A DNA stretch of 64,000 nucleotides from Tribonema minus (taxonomy: Eukaryota > Sar > Xanthophyceae > Tribonematales > Tribonemataceae): positions 276,001-340,000 of the forward strand of contig JAFCMP010000071.1 in NCBI GenBank assembly GCA_017506865.1, given 5' to 3'. This document shows, in pieces, positions 24,517-35,952 of the stretch; positions within the stretch are counted from its first letter, which is position 1, and every line of letters begins with the position of its first letter. The notes under the pieces were generated by a model. It was not told the origin of the DNA. It ran no database searches and was given only the letters and a program-made list of their open reading frames with translations. The position numbers were made by a program, and so were the translations under genes.

Positions 24517-27500
24517 CATACTTCCAGCCCCGGGTGTAGGCTTCACAGTCACAATATAGCACTGGCAAAACAGGAGTGCAGGGATGTATGGCGCCACAGA
24601 ATACAAAGTGCACTGGTGCCGAACACATTGATCAGTAGTTGTAGAGAGTTTCTGAGACTCCAAGTCAATGGCTAACCCGAAACGCCGGGACTGGCAATGA
24701 CCTTGTGCATCATACACACTCCATCATCAATGAGACAGCGATTGCCTTTGCACTTGTGTTGCTGTTGTATGTTGTAGCATTCATTGTTTCCATTGCTGCT
24801 CAGTGTGCTGCGAGTTGTATGCTATCAGCCTTGCAATGTATGTCGTAGTGTAGCATGTTGGAACGTGCCAAAGTATTTCAGTTAAAGTCCGTTGAACAGT
24901 GCAGTATACACATAACTCACCTGTGGGTGGAGACCTGGCGCGTGGTGACTTGGCTAGTGATGATTTGACGGCTCGTCCGCAAAGCTAGTGTGGCGAGTTG
25001 ACAGCAGTGCCAGAGCAGTGCTGCGCAAGGTACAGTGACACGGCACATCGAGGCGTATGCATGATTTGTGCGCTCAACGTCGTAATGTCGGTCGAGGTCT
25101 CAGTGTGAGCTCAACTGTACTTTATCGATGATATGTAGGTCCACGCCCCTTAGCGCAACCAGGATAACTCCTGTACTCCTCGTACGTTTCCATATACTTC
25201 GAAGTATACAAATGGCAGTACATAGTACATACTTCCGAAGTACATCTACTACTTGCAGTCTGAGATGAGGATTGAGGTGCCAGGTCGCTCGTCACACGTA
25301 CTGCGGCAGCAGCCGTGTACCAGTACGTAGATGATTTGCGGTTGACGATGTTTGCTGTGGGATCATGTCAACCGCAAGGTGCTAGATAGGGCTTCTTGCG
25401 GCATGCTCGCTGATCCTCCCACACACGGTGCATCGAAATTCGCAAAAAACATGGGTGTCTAGGGAAACGCAAGTGAAAAAGATCCAAAAAGTTGCCAAAA
25501 AAACACATGTAGCATGACATTTAGGTAGGTGAAGTCATGTTTAACTCTCCCTAAACTAGCTCATAATAGAGCTCTTTCATGTACCGCACATGTTAAGGAC
25601 CAGGGACGAGAGTCACCAAGTGATTTGACGAGAGTCACCAAGTGATTTTTCTGTGGCCGTTGCCCACAGGCCCAAGCAAATGTTCCTCATGCACCACTTT
25701 TTTGTGTGGTCAGGCTCGGTGGACCATACTTATTTTCCGACTAGACCAACACCGACTCAGTTTGCACATGATCACGTTCTCTAGGTGCAAGGTTCCGTTG
25801 AATCAAGCGCCACTTGCTATCTTGTCGGCGGGCGTACCGGGCAAGTGAGCGACAGCGAGCGCGCGCGGGCGCACGCCTACTACTTGCGGGGCTGGTGTCT
25901 ATAGTTGAATTGTCTGTGTGTCACAACTTCAAGAGGCCAAGGGCAAGACACAGCAGCAGCAGCAGCAGCGCTGCAAAAGCATCAGCAACCAGCGTGCAGC
26001 AGCAGCAGCAGCTAGCAGCGCAGGTGCATCACGTAGCACTTGGTCAGCGCACGCAGCGCAGCACTTGGCCATGGACCAAGCGGCCAGCCAGTAGCAGAAG
26101 CAGCAGAGCAGCGCAGCAGCATCAGGTCTTTTGTAGCCAACCGAGGTTGCAGCGTTGGTAATAGAGGTTGCAGCAGTAATAGCAGCAGCGGCAAGCAGCA
26201 GCATCGGCAAGCAGCAGCATCGGCAGCACAGCACAGCACAGCACTAGAAAGAGTGGCGTGCTACTGCAGTTTGCCGTGTTGCTGGCTGCTGCTCTTCCTT
26301 TTGCCATGAAGGCGCCGGCGGGAGCGTGTGGTAGCACGAGGGTGCTGCGGAGATGTGGTGGTGGCGGTGGCGCATCTGATTTTTCGGCCGGTGGGCTCCA
26401 TTTTGCAGCCTGCGTTCTGCTGCTGCTGCTGCTGCTGCTGCTGCCTGTGTTGGCGCGTCGTTCTGCTGTCGACAGCTGTACCCGTCCGGCAGCTGTCATT
26501 CTGCTGTCGAGAGCTGCACCCGGCGTGTGCAGGGTGGCACTGCCATGCACGGATTCATGTGGCTTAGATTTGCGGCAGCCGAGAGTAGCAGCATGCAGCA
26601 CATGTGTCACAACGCAGCAGCAGTAGATCAGCACACGTGCACGTGCCATGCAATGCTGTAAGACTTCGCACACCATGTTCCAATGACATGTTCGTTTCTA
26701 AATCATTCGAGTTCCCCGTGCAAGCCCCCTTGGTGACCACATAGCCACGCCTTCGCAATCTGAAGTGGCGCTCTAGTCATTTGCCGTTTTGTTCATGTGG
26801 TGCTTGGCGCACGATAGCTGCAGCCATGGGGTTCGTAATCCTAGGCGTGCCTTCAGTGCACATGTGTTTTGGTCAGCATGAGCTTTTGCTCTGAATACCT
26901 GTTATTGATAGTAGGTATTCACGCTCTTCGCAGACAGTGCCCTGACTTCCGTTTGTGAAGTAAAACACGTTCGCGAGTGGCGCAATTGCTTTGTAGTGAA
27001 ATGCCTCGGTTACATCAACAGCAGCACAATTTGGGAATTTTCTGACTCCTATCAAAGACATTTATGACTCCTGGTATGAGGCACAGTTCCACTTACATTT
27101 TCCTGGAATGACTGAGTGCCAGTGCGTTCTGTATGCATTTTTGTAAGCATGAGTGCCGTACACACTGTGCACTCTAGTACTTCAGAATTCGTTTGATTGC
27201 CCTATGGTTGACGCACATGCTCAGTCCCACCCAATCCATGTCATGATACCACTGCAGTGCAGGTCACTCTCCATAATGGCCGCACCCCTCGTGTACATGT
27301 ACCACACGACCCTGGTGATTGACCGAAGGTTATAACCCCTTCCCTGCCCAGCAGGTCCGCAGGTTACTCTGAACACACCACGACATGCACACACCTTACC
27401 CTACCATCGGCGCATGCATTACGTCCGCCGTCCAGGAAAACTCTCTTGTTTTTAAGCAGAGCACAGATGGTTCCACGGCGCACCGGCGATGTTGCAGCTA

Positions 27501-27589
27501 CGGGCGGCCATCTATACGCACCTGGTCCAGTTGTCATCAAAACACATCGACCTAGTGAACTTTGTGACCCAAGAGTTCAACAAGGCTGC
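24517..27589. other. 3-kb gene-poor stretch with CAG/CTG runs and short repeats
   Basis: I see no gene here. Features are two adjacent copies of a 22-bp repeat starting GACGAGAGTCACCAAG (25605-25626 and 25627-25648); palindromes of the type TACTTCGAAGTA near 25195-25245; CAG-rich DNA at 25945-26230; and a (CTG)n run at about 26417-26445. Open frames over the CAG and CTG runs encode Ala, Leu, Gln or Cys runs and are not convincing genes. Confidence 0.5.
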
Positions 27590-29885
27590 CGCACGCCGGT
27601 GTAGCTGCCACATGCTGGTTTGACTGCCACATGCAGGTTTAGCTGCCGCATGCAGGTTTAGCTGCCGCGCGCCGGTGTAGCTGCCACATGCTGGTTTGGC
27701 TGAATGTGCAGGTTTAGCTGCTGCACGCCGGTGTAGCTGCCACATGCTGGTTTGGCTGCAACATGCTGGTTTGACTGCCACACGCATGTGTAGCTGTCAC
27801 ACGCCTGTGTAGCTGCCACAAGCTGGTTTGGCTGCAGCATGCTGGTTTGACTGCCACACGGAGTACAGCAGCAACCCGCCCTAGTGTTTTAGTAGGTTAC
27901 ATTCACCCCACGATTGCACACTCGGAGAGGCCGATCTGACCAAACTTTATTTCTCCAGGATTGGGCATGGATTTGGCATGTACAACAAAAATGACAGTTA
28001 TTTAATTCAATTTAGTTAATTTGCATATCCTGAAAATAGTGGAACGGGAGTTTGGGACGAGTGAACACCCATCCTTGAGTCACTCCATTGGGAAACCTTT
28101 ACTTGGGAGCCCAAATAATTTGAATGAAGTCAAATAGTTTACGCGAGTTTCAGCGAGTGTAGGGGCTGTAAAATGACGCATTTGGTGCGCACAGTGGAGC
28201 TGCTGCAGTAGGTGTGTGAATGCTAGATGTAGGATGCTGGTTTCATGTTGCAGGTTTGGGTGCCGCATGCAGGTTTAGGTGCCATATGCAGGTGTAGCTG
28301 CCGCATGCTGGTTTGGCCGCAACATGCTGGTTTGACTGCCACATGCTGGTTTAGCTGCCACACGCAGGTGTAGCTGCCACATGCTGGTTTAGCTGCTGCA
28401 CGCTGGTGTAGCTGCCACATGCTCGTTTGGCTGCAACATGCGGGTGTCGTTGCCACACGCAGGTGTAGCTGCCACATGCTGGTTTAAGGAGAGAATTATT
28501 TGGGGCAATCCCTGGATATTAAAAGGCACCACAGGACATTAATGCAATGATCAAGTTGAAGATTGCACAACCATTTGACCGAACATCAACAGTTCGCTTC
28601 AGCTCGCTCTGCGGATGATGGTGCAATCTTCAAACTTCAAATTGGACAAACTTGACTCGAGACGCTACTGTAATTGAAGTACAACTTCAAGTTGAAGTTT
28701 AACATCAACTGTCACGCTCAGTATTGACCATCATCTTCAATTTGAAGTTTGACGGTTGCATCACCGTCCGCACAGCATCCTGAAGCGAACTGTTGCTGTT
28801 CAGTCAAATGATTGTGCAATCTTCAACTCGATCATTGCATTAATGTCCTGTGGTGCCTTTTAGTATCCGGGGATTGCTCCAAAAAATTCTCTCCTTTTAG
28901 CTGCCGCACGACGGTGTAGCTGCCACATGCTGGTTTGACTGCCACAAACAGGTTTAGCTGCCGCATGCAGGTTTAGCTGCCGCGCGCCGGTGTAGCTGCC
29001 ACATGCTGGTTTGGCTGCAACGTGCAGGTTTAGCTGCTGCCCGCCGGTGTAGCTGCCACATGCTCGTTTGGCTGCAACATGCTGGTTTGACTGCCACACG
29101 CATGTGTAGCTGCCACACGCCTGTGTAGCTGCCACATGCTGGTTTGGCTGCAACATGCTGGTTTGACTGCCACACGGAGTACAGCAGCAACCCGCCCTAG
29201 TGTTTTAGTAGGGTACATGCACCCCACGATTGCACACTCGGAGAGGCCGATCTGACCAAACTTTATTTCTCCAGGATTGGGCATGGATTTGGCATGTACA
29301 ACAAAAATGACTGTTATTTAATTCAATTTAATTAATTTGCATATCCTGAAAATAGTGGAACGGGAGTTTGGGACGAGTGAACACCCATCCTTGAGTCACT
29401 CCATTGGGAAACCTTTACTTGGGAGCCCAAATAATTTGAATGAAGTCAAATAGTTTACGCGAGTTTCAGCGAGTGTAGGGGCTGTAAAATGACGTATTTG
29501 GTGCGCACAGTGGAGCTGCTGCAGTAGGTGTTTGAATGCTAGATGTAGGATGCTGGTTTCATGTTGCAGGTTTAGGTGGCGCATGCAGGTGTAGGTGCCA
29601 TATGCAGGTGTAGCTGCCGCGTGCTGGTTTGGCTGCAACATGCTGATTTGACTGCCACGTGCTGGTTTAGCTGCCACATGCTGGTTTAGCTGCCGCACGC
29701 CGGTGTAGCTGCCTCATAAAGGTGTAGCTGCCGCACGCCGGTGTAGCTGCCGCATGCAGGTTTAGCTGCCACATGCTGGTTTGACTGCCACACGCAAGTG
29801 TAGATGCCTTATGCTGGTTTGGCTGCAACATGCTGGTTTGACTGCCATACGCATGTGTAGCCACACGCCTGTGTAGCTGCCACAT
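27590..29885. repeat. cluster 2 of the composite core-plus-minisatellite repeat
   Basis: Minisatellite blocks at about 27590-27860, 28235-28486 with 28900-29170, and 29555-29885 alternate with two cores (about 27855-28235 and 29171-29550). Units are 18-bp variants of GGTTTAGCTGCCACATGC and GGTGTAGCTGCCACATGC. Cores D and E are more alike than either is to cluster 1, so a local segmental duplication of about 1.3 kb is likely. The middle minisatellite block is split by a MITE. Confidence 0.8.
28487..28895. mobile_element. 409-bp MITE with long terminal inverted repeats and TTTA duplication
   Basis: The left end AGGAGAGAATTATTTGG mirrors the right end CCAAAAAATTCTCTCCT. Inverted homology continues about 120 bp inward through ACCACAGGACATTAATGCA and AAGATTGCACAA to AACAGTTCGCTTCA. 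TTTA at 28483-28486 is repeated at 28896-28899. Removing the element and one TTTA restores an ordinary minisatellite unit (CTGGTTTAGCTGCC). The interior has further internal symmetry and no open frame of note, so it is a non-autonomous DNA transposon. The superfamily is not clear. Confidence 0.82.
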
Positions 29886-30004
29886 CGGTGGCTTTCTGAA
29901 CCCTGCGCTTGTTGTGCCCCGTTGTATGTAAAGCGCGTTCTGGCAACAAGAAATATAATGTTTATGCAAAGATATCAACAGACACTTGAAGTCTCTCTGC
30001 CAAA

Positions 30005-30079
30005 ATGGATCTTGCCAACTTGACCAGTCGCGTCGACGTCACTAGCAACAAGGGTTCTGTACTTGATGTGATTCGCATG
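30005..30079 (+). pseudogene. first exon of a second KilA-N/BRO-like gene
   Basis: An ATG opens 25 codons containing TSNKGSVLDVIRM, then a donor GTAATC. The motif matches SNKGSVFDAISLI near the start of the minus-strand gene at 16280-17199. No continuation exon is recognisable before the core-repeat piece at 30218 and the LINE, so only this exon remains or the rest was displaced by insertion. Confidence 0.45.
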
Positions 30080-30217
30080 GTAATCTTCAATATTCCTTCA
30101 AACCATGCATCCACCTCCTTTCAAAGGTTGGTCAAGCAGGGGTCATGTTTCTTGTGACTCGAATGACCCGACAGGAGGCGTGGGATGTGCGCATGCGAGC
30201 AGCGGTGGAAGCTCTCG

Positions 30218-30275
30218 ACAGATTGCCAATCTGGCCGAACTTTATTTCTCCAGGATTGGCAAGGATTTAGGATGT
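30218..30275 (+). repeat. left piece of a core repeat interrupted by the LINE
   Basis: TTTATTTCTCCAGGATTG and the GGATTT(A/G)GGATGT segment match the core repeats of the two clusters up to the base where the LINE begins. The matching right piece (GTACAACAAAACTGACAG, TTATTTAA) resumes at 34291. Confidence 0.65.
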
Positions 30276-33200
30276 CCACGCACTTGACCAGACCAATGAG
30301 GCGGATCTACTGCTGCTACGGTTCACCACGACTGCCAACCCCTTCCGCACTCAGCTGCAGTGCACCCAGTGGGCACGGCTAGTGGAGCACGCCACACGAC
30401 TACTGGCGGACGCCACAGACAGTGCACGTGAGGCGGCACGGGTGCGCCTCCACCATGGTGCCGGGGCGTTTGCTCATCAGGTTTCTCAGACTCTAGTGCA
30501 GCGCGGCTACAGGCTGCTGCACCTGCTAGCAGCAATGGCCTTTGGTAGGCAACCGGAGGGAACCGGTATGCCGCCTGCGGCCCGGCTGGCAGCGTTGCTG
30601 TCTGGCGACTTTGCGGAGCTACTGAGAAAGACGCTGTCAGCAGCAGCGGCGCTGCGGGCCCCCAAACCAAACAACGCAGCTACGGCGTCGGCACAAACGA
30701 ACTTCGATGCCGACTGGACGGAGGCTGACTCCAGGCAGCAAACAGCATGCGCTGCCCTCTCAGGCAAGCGACGGGGGGTAGGCCTGGCTGCCGCACGACT
30801 AGAGGCGCGTGAAGCATGCGCCCCAGCAGACGAGGTCACGGCACAGGTGCTGGCAGCAAAGCACCCTGAAACTGGCACCCGGCCCGGGGTAGTCGATACG
30901 CCAATGGAGCAAGTGCGCGGCCTGGTACGCGACGCCCGGCGGCACTGCTTGCACGGCGCAGGGGTGGCAACGACCGCCGGGCCCGCTGGCAGCGGCAGTC
31001 CCGTCTTCGAATCGGGTCAGGCGCATGATCGCAGCGATAGGCCTGAGGATGCTGCCAGCGCAGCCGGACGGCGCCTCGAGGTGGAGGCGACAGACATACT
31101 GTCGACCTTGTCCGCAGCAGGGGCGGGGAAGGCAGGAGGGCTGGACGGCCTACGCTATGAACACCTCTTGATGGCCGCTGGGCCTGGTGCACCAGTGAAA
31201 GCAGCCACCCGCCCCGTGGGCAGTGCCTCGCCAGGACTAGCTGGTGATTCAGAATCGGATGTGATGGAACCGGCATTCGCCCATCACCTGGCCAAGGTGT
31301 TCACGACGCTGCTTGTTGAGCCCGAACTGCTGCCGGAGCAATCGCAACGGCTTCTCCGCGCCGCGGCCCTCTCAGGCATAGGACAGAAGCGGCGTCCGAT
31401 CGCCTGCTCCAGTGTCTGGCGCAGACTCCTCGGGTCCACAGCGGCACGGGGTGTCAAGGGCAAAATATCGGGGCTGCTGGCCTCCATGTCGCAGTTTGGC
31501 GTAGGATACCGGTCTGGCGTCGAGCATGTGGCAGCGCGCGCGCGCGTGTGGCACGAGCTGTATGGCACCACAATCCAGCTGGACTGTGAGAACGCATTTA
31601 ACAGTGTGGATCGCGCCGCCATTGTGCGGGGACTTATGCTCTTCTGTCCGGAGCTGCTCCCGCACTTTGAGTCCGTATACTGTGGTGACACTGCCCCAGA
31701 GATGCGAGTGGAGGTGAACGGTGAAGCTCGCATTATCTGCTCCCACCTAGGGTGCCAGCAAGGGGACCCTCTAGGGCCGCTGTACTTTGCGGTGGCAGCG
31801 GCATTCCTACTCTTCTACCCTGATGGAGTGAGTGCGACGCCCGGCAGTATGCCGGCCTACGGCCACAGCACAGCGGAACCGCCAGCCCCGCACTGCGCTT
31901 TCCTGGATGACCTCAACGTGCTGCAAGCTGCCTACTTCGACGATGCAGCGGCCGCTGGGGTGGCAGAGGTGATCCGTCGGCTTGCGGCAGGGGGCCTACG
32001 CGTTCGACCAGACAAGTCGCTGGCCATTGCCATGCGCGGCACAGTGTTTGATGAAGCGGCCAGAGCACGCCTGCGCGCCCTTGACATACCGTTTGTGGAC
32101 GCCACCATGCCAGAATCCAGTCAGGGCTTTACGTCGGTCGGGGTACCGGTAGGGCACCCAGCCTATGTGCATGCTGCCATGAGCAAGCATCTTGTTGACG
32201 CAGGGACATGGCGATTGTCGTGGCAGCTAGCTGGGATGGCGCGGCATCACCTACAGGCAGCACAGTTCATTCTGCGCAGGTCACTGACGAAGCGCATGGG
32301 CTTCTTAGCTCGGGTCGTTGACACGGCTTTGAGTGAGACATGGCTGCACGCATTTGACGGGTTCTGTGCATGGACGCTTGAACGCATGCTGCACCTGCAC
32401 GGCTGCGCTACCGCGGCAGTCATGAAGTCACACCTGCTGGCCGCCTGCACTGCTGGTGACAATGAGGTAGCCAGCAGTGGCAGCGTGCTGGTATTGCCGC
32501 GCTTGGGCCCGCCAGAACTCACGGACATCGCAGTGCCACTGCGGGCGTCACGGTTGCCGGAGCGACGAGGCGGTCTGGGCATGCCGCTTTTGGGGCTACT
32601 GGCACCAGCCGCATACACGGCCCAGGCATGCACAACACTGCGGCCTGCAATAATTCATGCCACTGTGGCAGCAGGGGCCCTGAGGCTCGGCACTGACGAA
32701 CACGGCGCAGTCACCTGGTTCGCGCAGCACTCATGCGCAATACGCGAGGACCAGGGACTGCCGCCAATCATCGAGGCCGTGCGACGCTCTACGCGAGCGC
32801 TGACAGCTGATGGCGGCGAAAAATCACGCACAGCTGTGGCCGAGCAGCTCCCAGCATCGTTGCTACGGTGGGCAGCGGATACAACGGCCGCAGCGTCGAC
32901 GCTCCCCACTGCGGTGCAAGCGATCTACGCCGCAACTGCCGTCACGGAGACGGGGACCACTGAGCCAGCCCCACACACCCACGGCATTGTGCCTGGCGCC
33001 GAGGCGGCCGCTGCGGCGGCGACCGTACCTGGCCCTCAAGCCGCTGCCGCGGCTGCCTCTTCCACGCCCGCTAAAACACAAACTAGCGCGGAAGAAAGCA
33101 GCTGCAGCGGCGGGCAGGAGGACGACGACGACAACTGGGAGGCCTATGCTGACGAGATCTGCAGAAAGGTAGTGCCCCGCCGCCGGCGCGGTCACTTCAC

Positions 33201-34287
33201 GCACGGACTACAAGCCGGCCTTTCAAATGTTCTTCGACGTCAATACGAGGACTGCCTGGTGGAGGACCTAGAGGCTGCCTCGGCTGGTGCCGTGGGCAAG
33301 CCGACGCAGGCTACACTTATTGGTGACTTGCGTGACACCAGCCGCCGCCGCCAACAGGCTAGCGCGCGGGTCCTGGCGCAGCTGCGCAGCCAGCGTGCGT
33401 CCGGGGCAATGGCGTGGATGAGCGTGCCACCCGCTGCCAATGACCGCCCGGGTGCGGCGCCCATGTCCAGTATGGCAGCAGCCACGATGATTATGGTTGC
33501 GATCTTTATAGACGGGTGGGGCATACAGGGCGAGGTGTGCCCATGGCGGTGCAGTGACGTGAGCCCCACCTCCACGCATGCGATCAGCTGCCCCAGCCAG
33601 CACATACGGGGGCACAACGCGACACACACTGCGCAAAAGCGGTGCCTACAGCGCATCTTGAGACAGCACCATGTCTCTATTGTCCGCAATGAGGACGCTA
33701 GCGTCTTCAAGGTACCGGGGTATCGGGCGGACACAGTCATTGACCCAGGGTGTCTGCACTTTAGCAGTGCATACCGTAACAAGGGAATAGTGCTAGACAC
33801 AAGTGTGCGCGCACCCACAGCGAGCTCGTACCTGACAGGCAAAACAAATGCCTCGAACACGGACGGCTATGCTGCTGGGGTGGGGGAGGACGCGAAGGTC
33901 AAGCACCACACCGGCACCTTGACGTCATCTTGGGCTTTTGTGCCATTCGTGCAGGAGTCGTACGGACGGCTGGGCAAGCAGACAAGCCTTTTTGTTAAGG
34001 AGTTGGCAATGCACTCAGCACTGTGCTCAGGGGGGGGGAAGGCAGATGTGTTACGCAAGGCCGGGTTAGCTAAGCGTCAGATCCACATTGAGCTGAGCAT
34101 ATCGCTGGCGCGGGAGTTGGCGGAGCGCGTCATGGCATACACACGTGGAGCGCGAATGCTGGGCTGTGTTGCGGCGCCGGTATCCAAACTCCTAGGGCAC
34201 AGCGCAGACTAGGCTGCTGCGTTGACGCAAGCTTTTCGATTGCATAGGCAACCCGGCCTCCCTTGGGCCTTTATAAATACAAGTCCA
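30271..34287 (+). mobile_element. non-LTR retrotransposon (R2/CRE-like, RT plus C-terminal restriction-like nuclease), 5'-truncated
   Basis: The reading frame is open from the left junction (30271) to TAG at 34210-34212, followed by a 75-bp 3' UTR ending CAAGTCCA at 34287. There is no ATG between the junction and 30535, so the coding region probably lost its N-terminus. The right junction lies three bases before GTACAACA of the interrupted core repeat. A second, very short copy lies at 11614-11695. Confidence 0.75.
30382..34212 (+). CDS. LINE polyprotein: reverse transcriptase and C-terminal PD-(D/E)XK-type endonuclease
   Basis: The frame stays open upstream to 30271; 30382 is a GTG and the first ATG is at 30535, so the true N-terminus is missing. 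RT motifs in order: GKAGGLDGLRYEHL (domain 0), RRPIACSSVWRR (motif 1), QLDCENAFNSVDR (motif A Asp), GCQQGDPLGPLYFAVA (motif B), CAFLDDLNVL (motif C, FLDD instead of FADD/YADD) and GLRVRPDKSLA (motif D). An Ala-rich linker follows. The end holds a Cys/His knuckle (CPWRC...HAISC...H) and YRADTVI...GIVLDTSVRAPT, matching the RPD..DxT core of the restriction-like endonuclease of R2/CRE/NeSL-type elements. Such enzymes nick a specific target and prime cDNA synthesis there. No frameshift or internal stop is seen in about 1280 codons, so the element may be recent. Confidence 0.85.
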   Translation: MEHATRLLADATDSAREAARVRLHHGAGAFAHQVSQTLVQRGYRLLHLLAAMAFGRQPEGTGMPPAARLAALLSGDFAELLRKTLSAAAALRAPKPNNAATASAQTNFDADWTEADSRQQTACAALSGKRRGVGLAAARLEAREACAPADEVTAQVLAAKHPETGTRPGVVDTPMEQVRGLVRDARRHCLHGAGVATTAGPAGSGSPVFESGQAHDRSDRPEDAASAAGRRLEVEATDILSTLSAAGAGKAGGLDGLRYEHLLMAAGPGAPVKAATRPVGSASPGLAGDSESDVMEPAFAHHLAKVFTTLLVEPELLPEQSQRLLRAAALSGIGQKRRPIACSSVWRRLLGSTAARGVKGKISGLLASMSQFGVGYRSGVEHVAARARVWHELYGTTIQLDCENAFNSVDRAAIVRGLMLFCPELLPHFESVYCGDTAPEMRVEVNGEARIICSHLGCQQGDPLGPLYFAVAAAFLLFYPDGVSATPGSMPAYGHSTAEPPAPHCAFLDDLNVLQAAYFDDAAAAGVAEVIRRLAAGGLRVRPDKSLAIAMRGTVFDEAARARLRALDIPFVDATMPESSQGFTSVGVPVGHPAYVHAAMSKHLVDAGTWRLSWQLAGMARHHLQAAQFILRRSLTKRMGFLARVVDTALSETWLHAFDGFCAWTLERMLHLHGCATAAVMKSHLLAACTAGDNEVASSGSVLVLPRLGPPELTDIAVPLRASRLPERRGGLGMPLLGLLAPAAYTAQACTTLRPAIIHATVAAGALRLGTDEHGAVTWFAQHSCAIREDQGLPPIIEAVRRSTRALTADGGEKSRTAVAEQLPASLLRWAADTTAAASTLPTAVQAIYAATAVTETGTTEPAPHTHGIVPGAEAAAAAATVPGPQAAAAAASSTPAKTQTSAEESSCSGGQEDDDDNWEAYADEICRKVVPRRRRGHFTHGLQAGLSNVLRRQYEDCLVEDLEAASAGAVGKPTQATLIGDLRDTSRRRQQASARVLAQLRSQRASGAMAWMSVPPAANDRPGAAPMSSMAAATMIMVAIFIDGWGIQGEVCPWRCSDVSPTSTHAISCPSQHIRGHNATHTAQKRCLQRILRQHHVSIVRNEDASVFKVPGYRADTVIDPGCLHFSSAYRNKGIVLDTSVRAPTASSYLTGKTNASNTDGYAAGVGEDAKVKHHTGTLTSSWAFVPFVQESYGRLGKQTSLFVKELAMHSALCSGGGKADVLRKAGLAKRQIHIELSISLARELAERVMAYTRGARMLGCVAAPVSKLLGHSAD

Positions 34288-34318
34288 TACGTACAACAAA
34301 ACTGACAGTTATTTAATA

Positions 34319-35952
34319 ATAACAACACATAGGCTATTTGCCACATATCCGCTACATGGCACTCTGACTAACACCACTAGCGCACGATTCGCTGGAGTGT
34401 TGGGGCTTACCTGCCTCTCCCGCACCGCAGCACCAGCAGACGCAGCACCAGCAGAGCGCAACGACCAGTTGCACCAGCAGACCGCAGCACCAGCAGCTAT
34501 AACTAGTTTGCACCACACACCAGTACCAGCACCACCACCAGCCCAAGGGTGGCCAAGGAACCCAAGGAAGGTGGCGGTTCCCGGTGCTCAGCAACCGCAA
34601 AATACGGCGTATTTTTTGCCGCTTGCCTTCGTCAGCATCACACACTCGTTCTTGTATGTTGATCTCGAGGTGATGTCGCCAGCCCCAGACGTGTGATTTT
34701 GCTACTACTACAAGTATACGGGCTGATGTGTGCTTGCATTACAGTTGTGCCAATAGAATGTGCCATTTCTGGTTGCGTACTCTACGCAATTGTGAAGTAA
34801 GTGACACCTAAAGTGGCGCTCGCTCATATGCGTGACACCGAACTGGAGGCGCCAGAGGGCAATGAACTGCTGTCAGCACGTTATCTGTTGTCGTTTGTTG
34901 GTGTGTGCGCCTGCTGCTGCTGCTGTCGTTGAGCCCATGCACATGGCGTGTCTGTGCTGCAATTTGCATGGGATTATGCAACATGACACGAAAGCAGAAC
35001 AAAGGGAGCTGATGAGCCGAACGATGATGGCGCCTGACCGTGCAACGTAAATTGGTGCAAACTTTTGTGCGTGATGACATGCCCCGTACACCATTGCGTG
35101 TTGCATGTATACACAAAGACCCGGCATGAGTGAGTTGCTTCATTGCGCCACACACATAATTGACATAGCATGCGGCGCTGGAAGCAATGGCATCATCATT
35201 TATGCAACCTTCAACCAGGCGATCTGTTAATGAGGTTTAGCACTTGCGCTAAGCTGCAGCATGCGCTGTAAAACAATTGTCTGTGATGGTCTGTGATGGC
35301 ATGCTGTTGATGCAATTGATTTTCGCATGTATGAGCGCAAAATCTGTTTTGAGTGCTTATTGCACATGCACACAACTGACGCAACACGCGGGGGCAAAGC
35401 ATCTGCACCATTTGCGTAGCTGGCAGGCGAGTCATGCAGTGTCGCCGTGGTGCACAACAGAAAAACCAAGAAGTCACCTGATGCTGCAATGGACTGTTGA
35501 CTCACGCATGAAAGCGTAGGGTTGCTCATGAGACTGTGCCACACGCGGAGCGACGCACATGACAATTGTATACAGTCTAGGCATTATGAAACCACTATGC
35601 ATGCATACACGTGCAAGCTCAACTGGCATGGAGGCTATTGTATGTGGACACCAATGTATGCATGCGGTCTGTGTAATTACATGTGTGTGTGTCGGTGTAG
35701 TCAACTACACATCACTGCTGAGTGACTGCTGCGTTAGTAGTCTCCGTTCTGCTCCACCTCCTCTGCACTTTCACTTGCGTTTTCGACCTCGATGCGCCGA
35801 GCTTCAAACTCTGCATCGGCAGCGTCCTGTGCAGCCTGTTGACGGTCTTTTACAGCGTCAATATCATAGGACATATCGCCGGCGTGAATACGCTTCTGCC
35901 GCGTGTAGGCGTCCTCTCCCTCTACTGGAGTGAGGGTTGCGGTTGCAGAGCC
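34319..35952. other. gene-poor stretch
   Basis: A CAGCAC-rich tract occupies about 34425-34540. No gene is supported between the LINE and the minus-strand gene ending at 35953. Confidence 0.4.

Noticed and set aside
26258..26626. 122-codon frame with a hydrophobic Leu run
   Set aside because: The Leu run is a translated (CTG)n tract; no conserved motif, and several frames are open over the same repeats.
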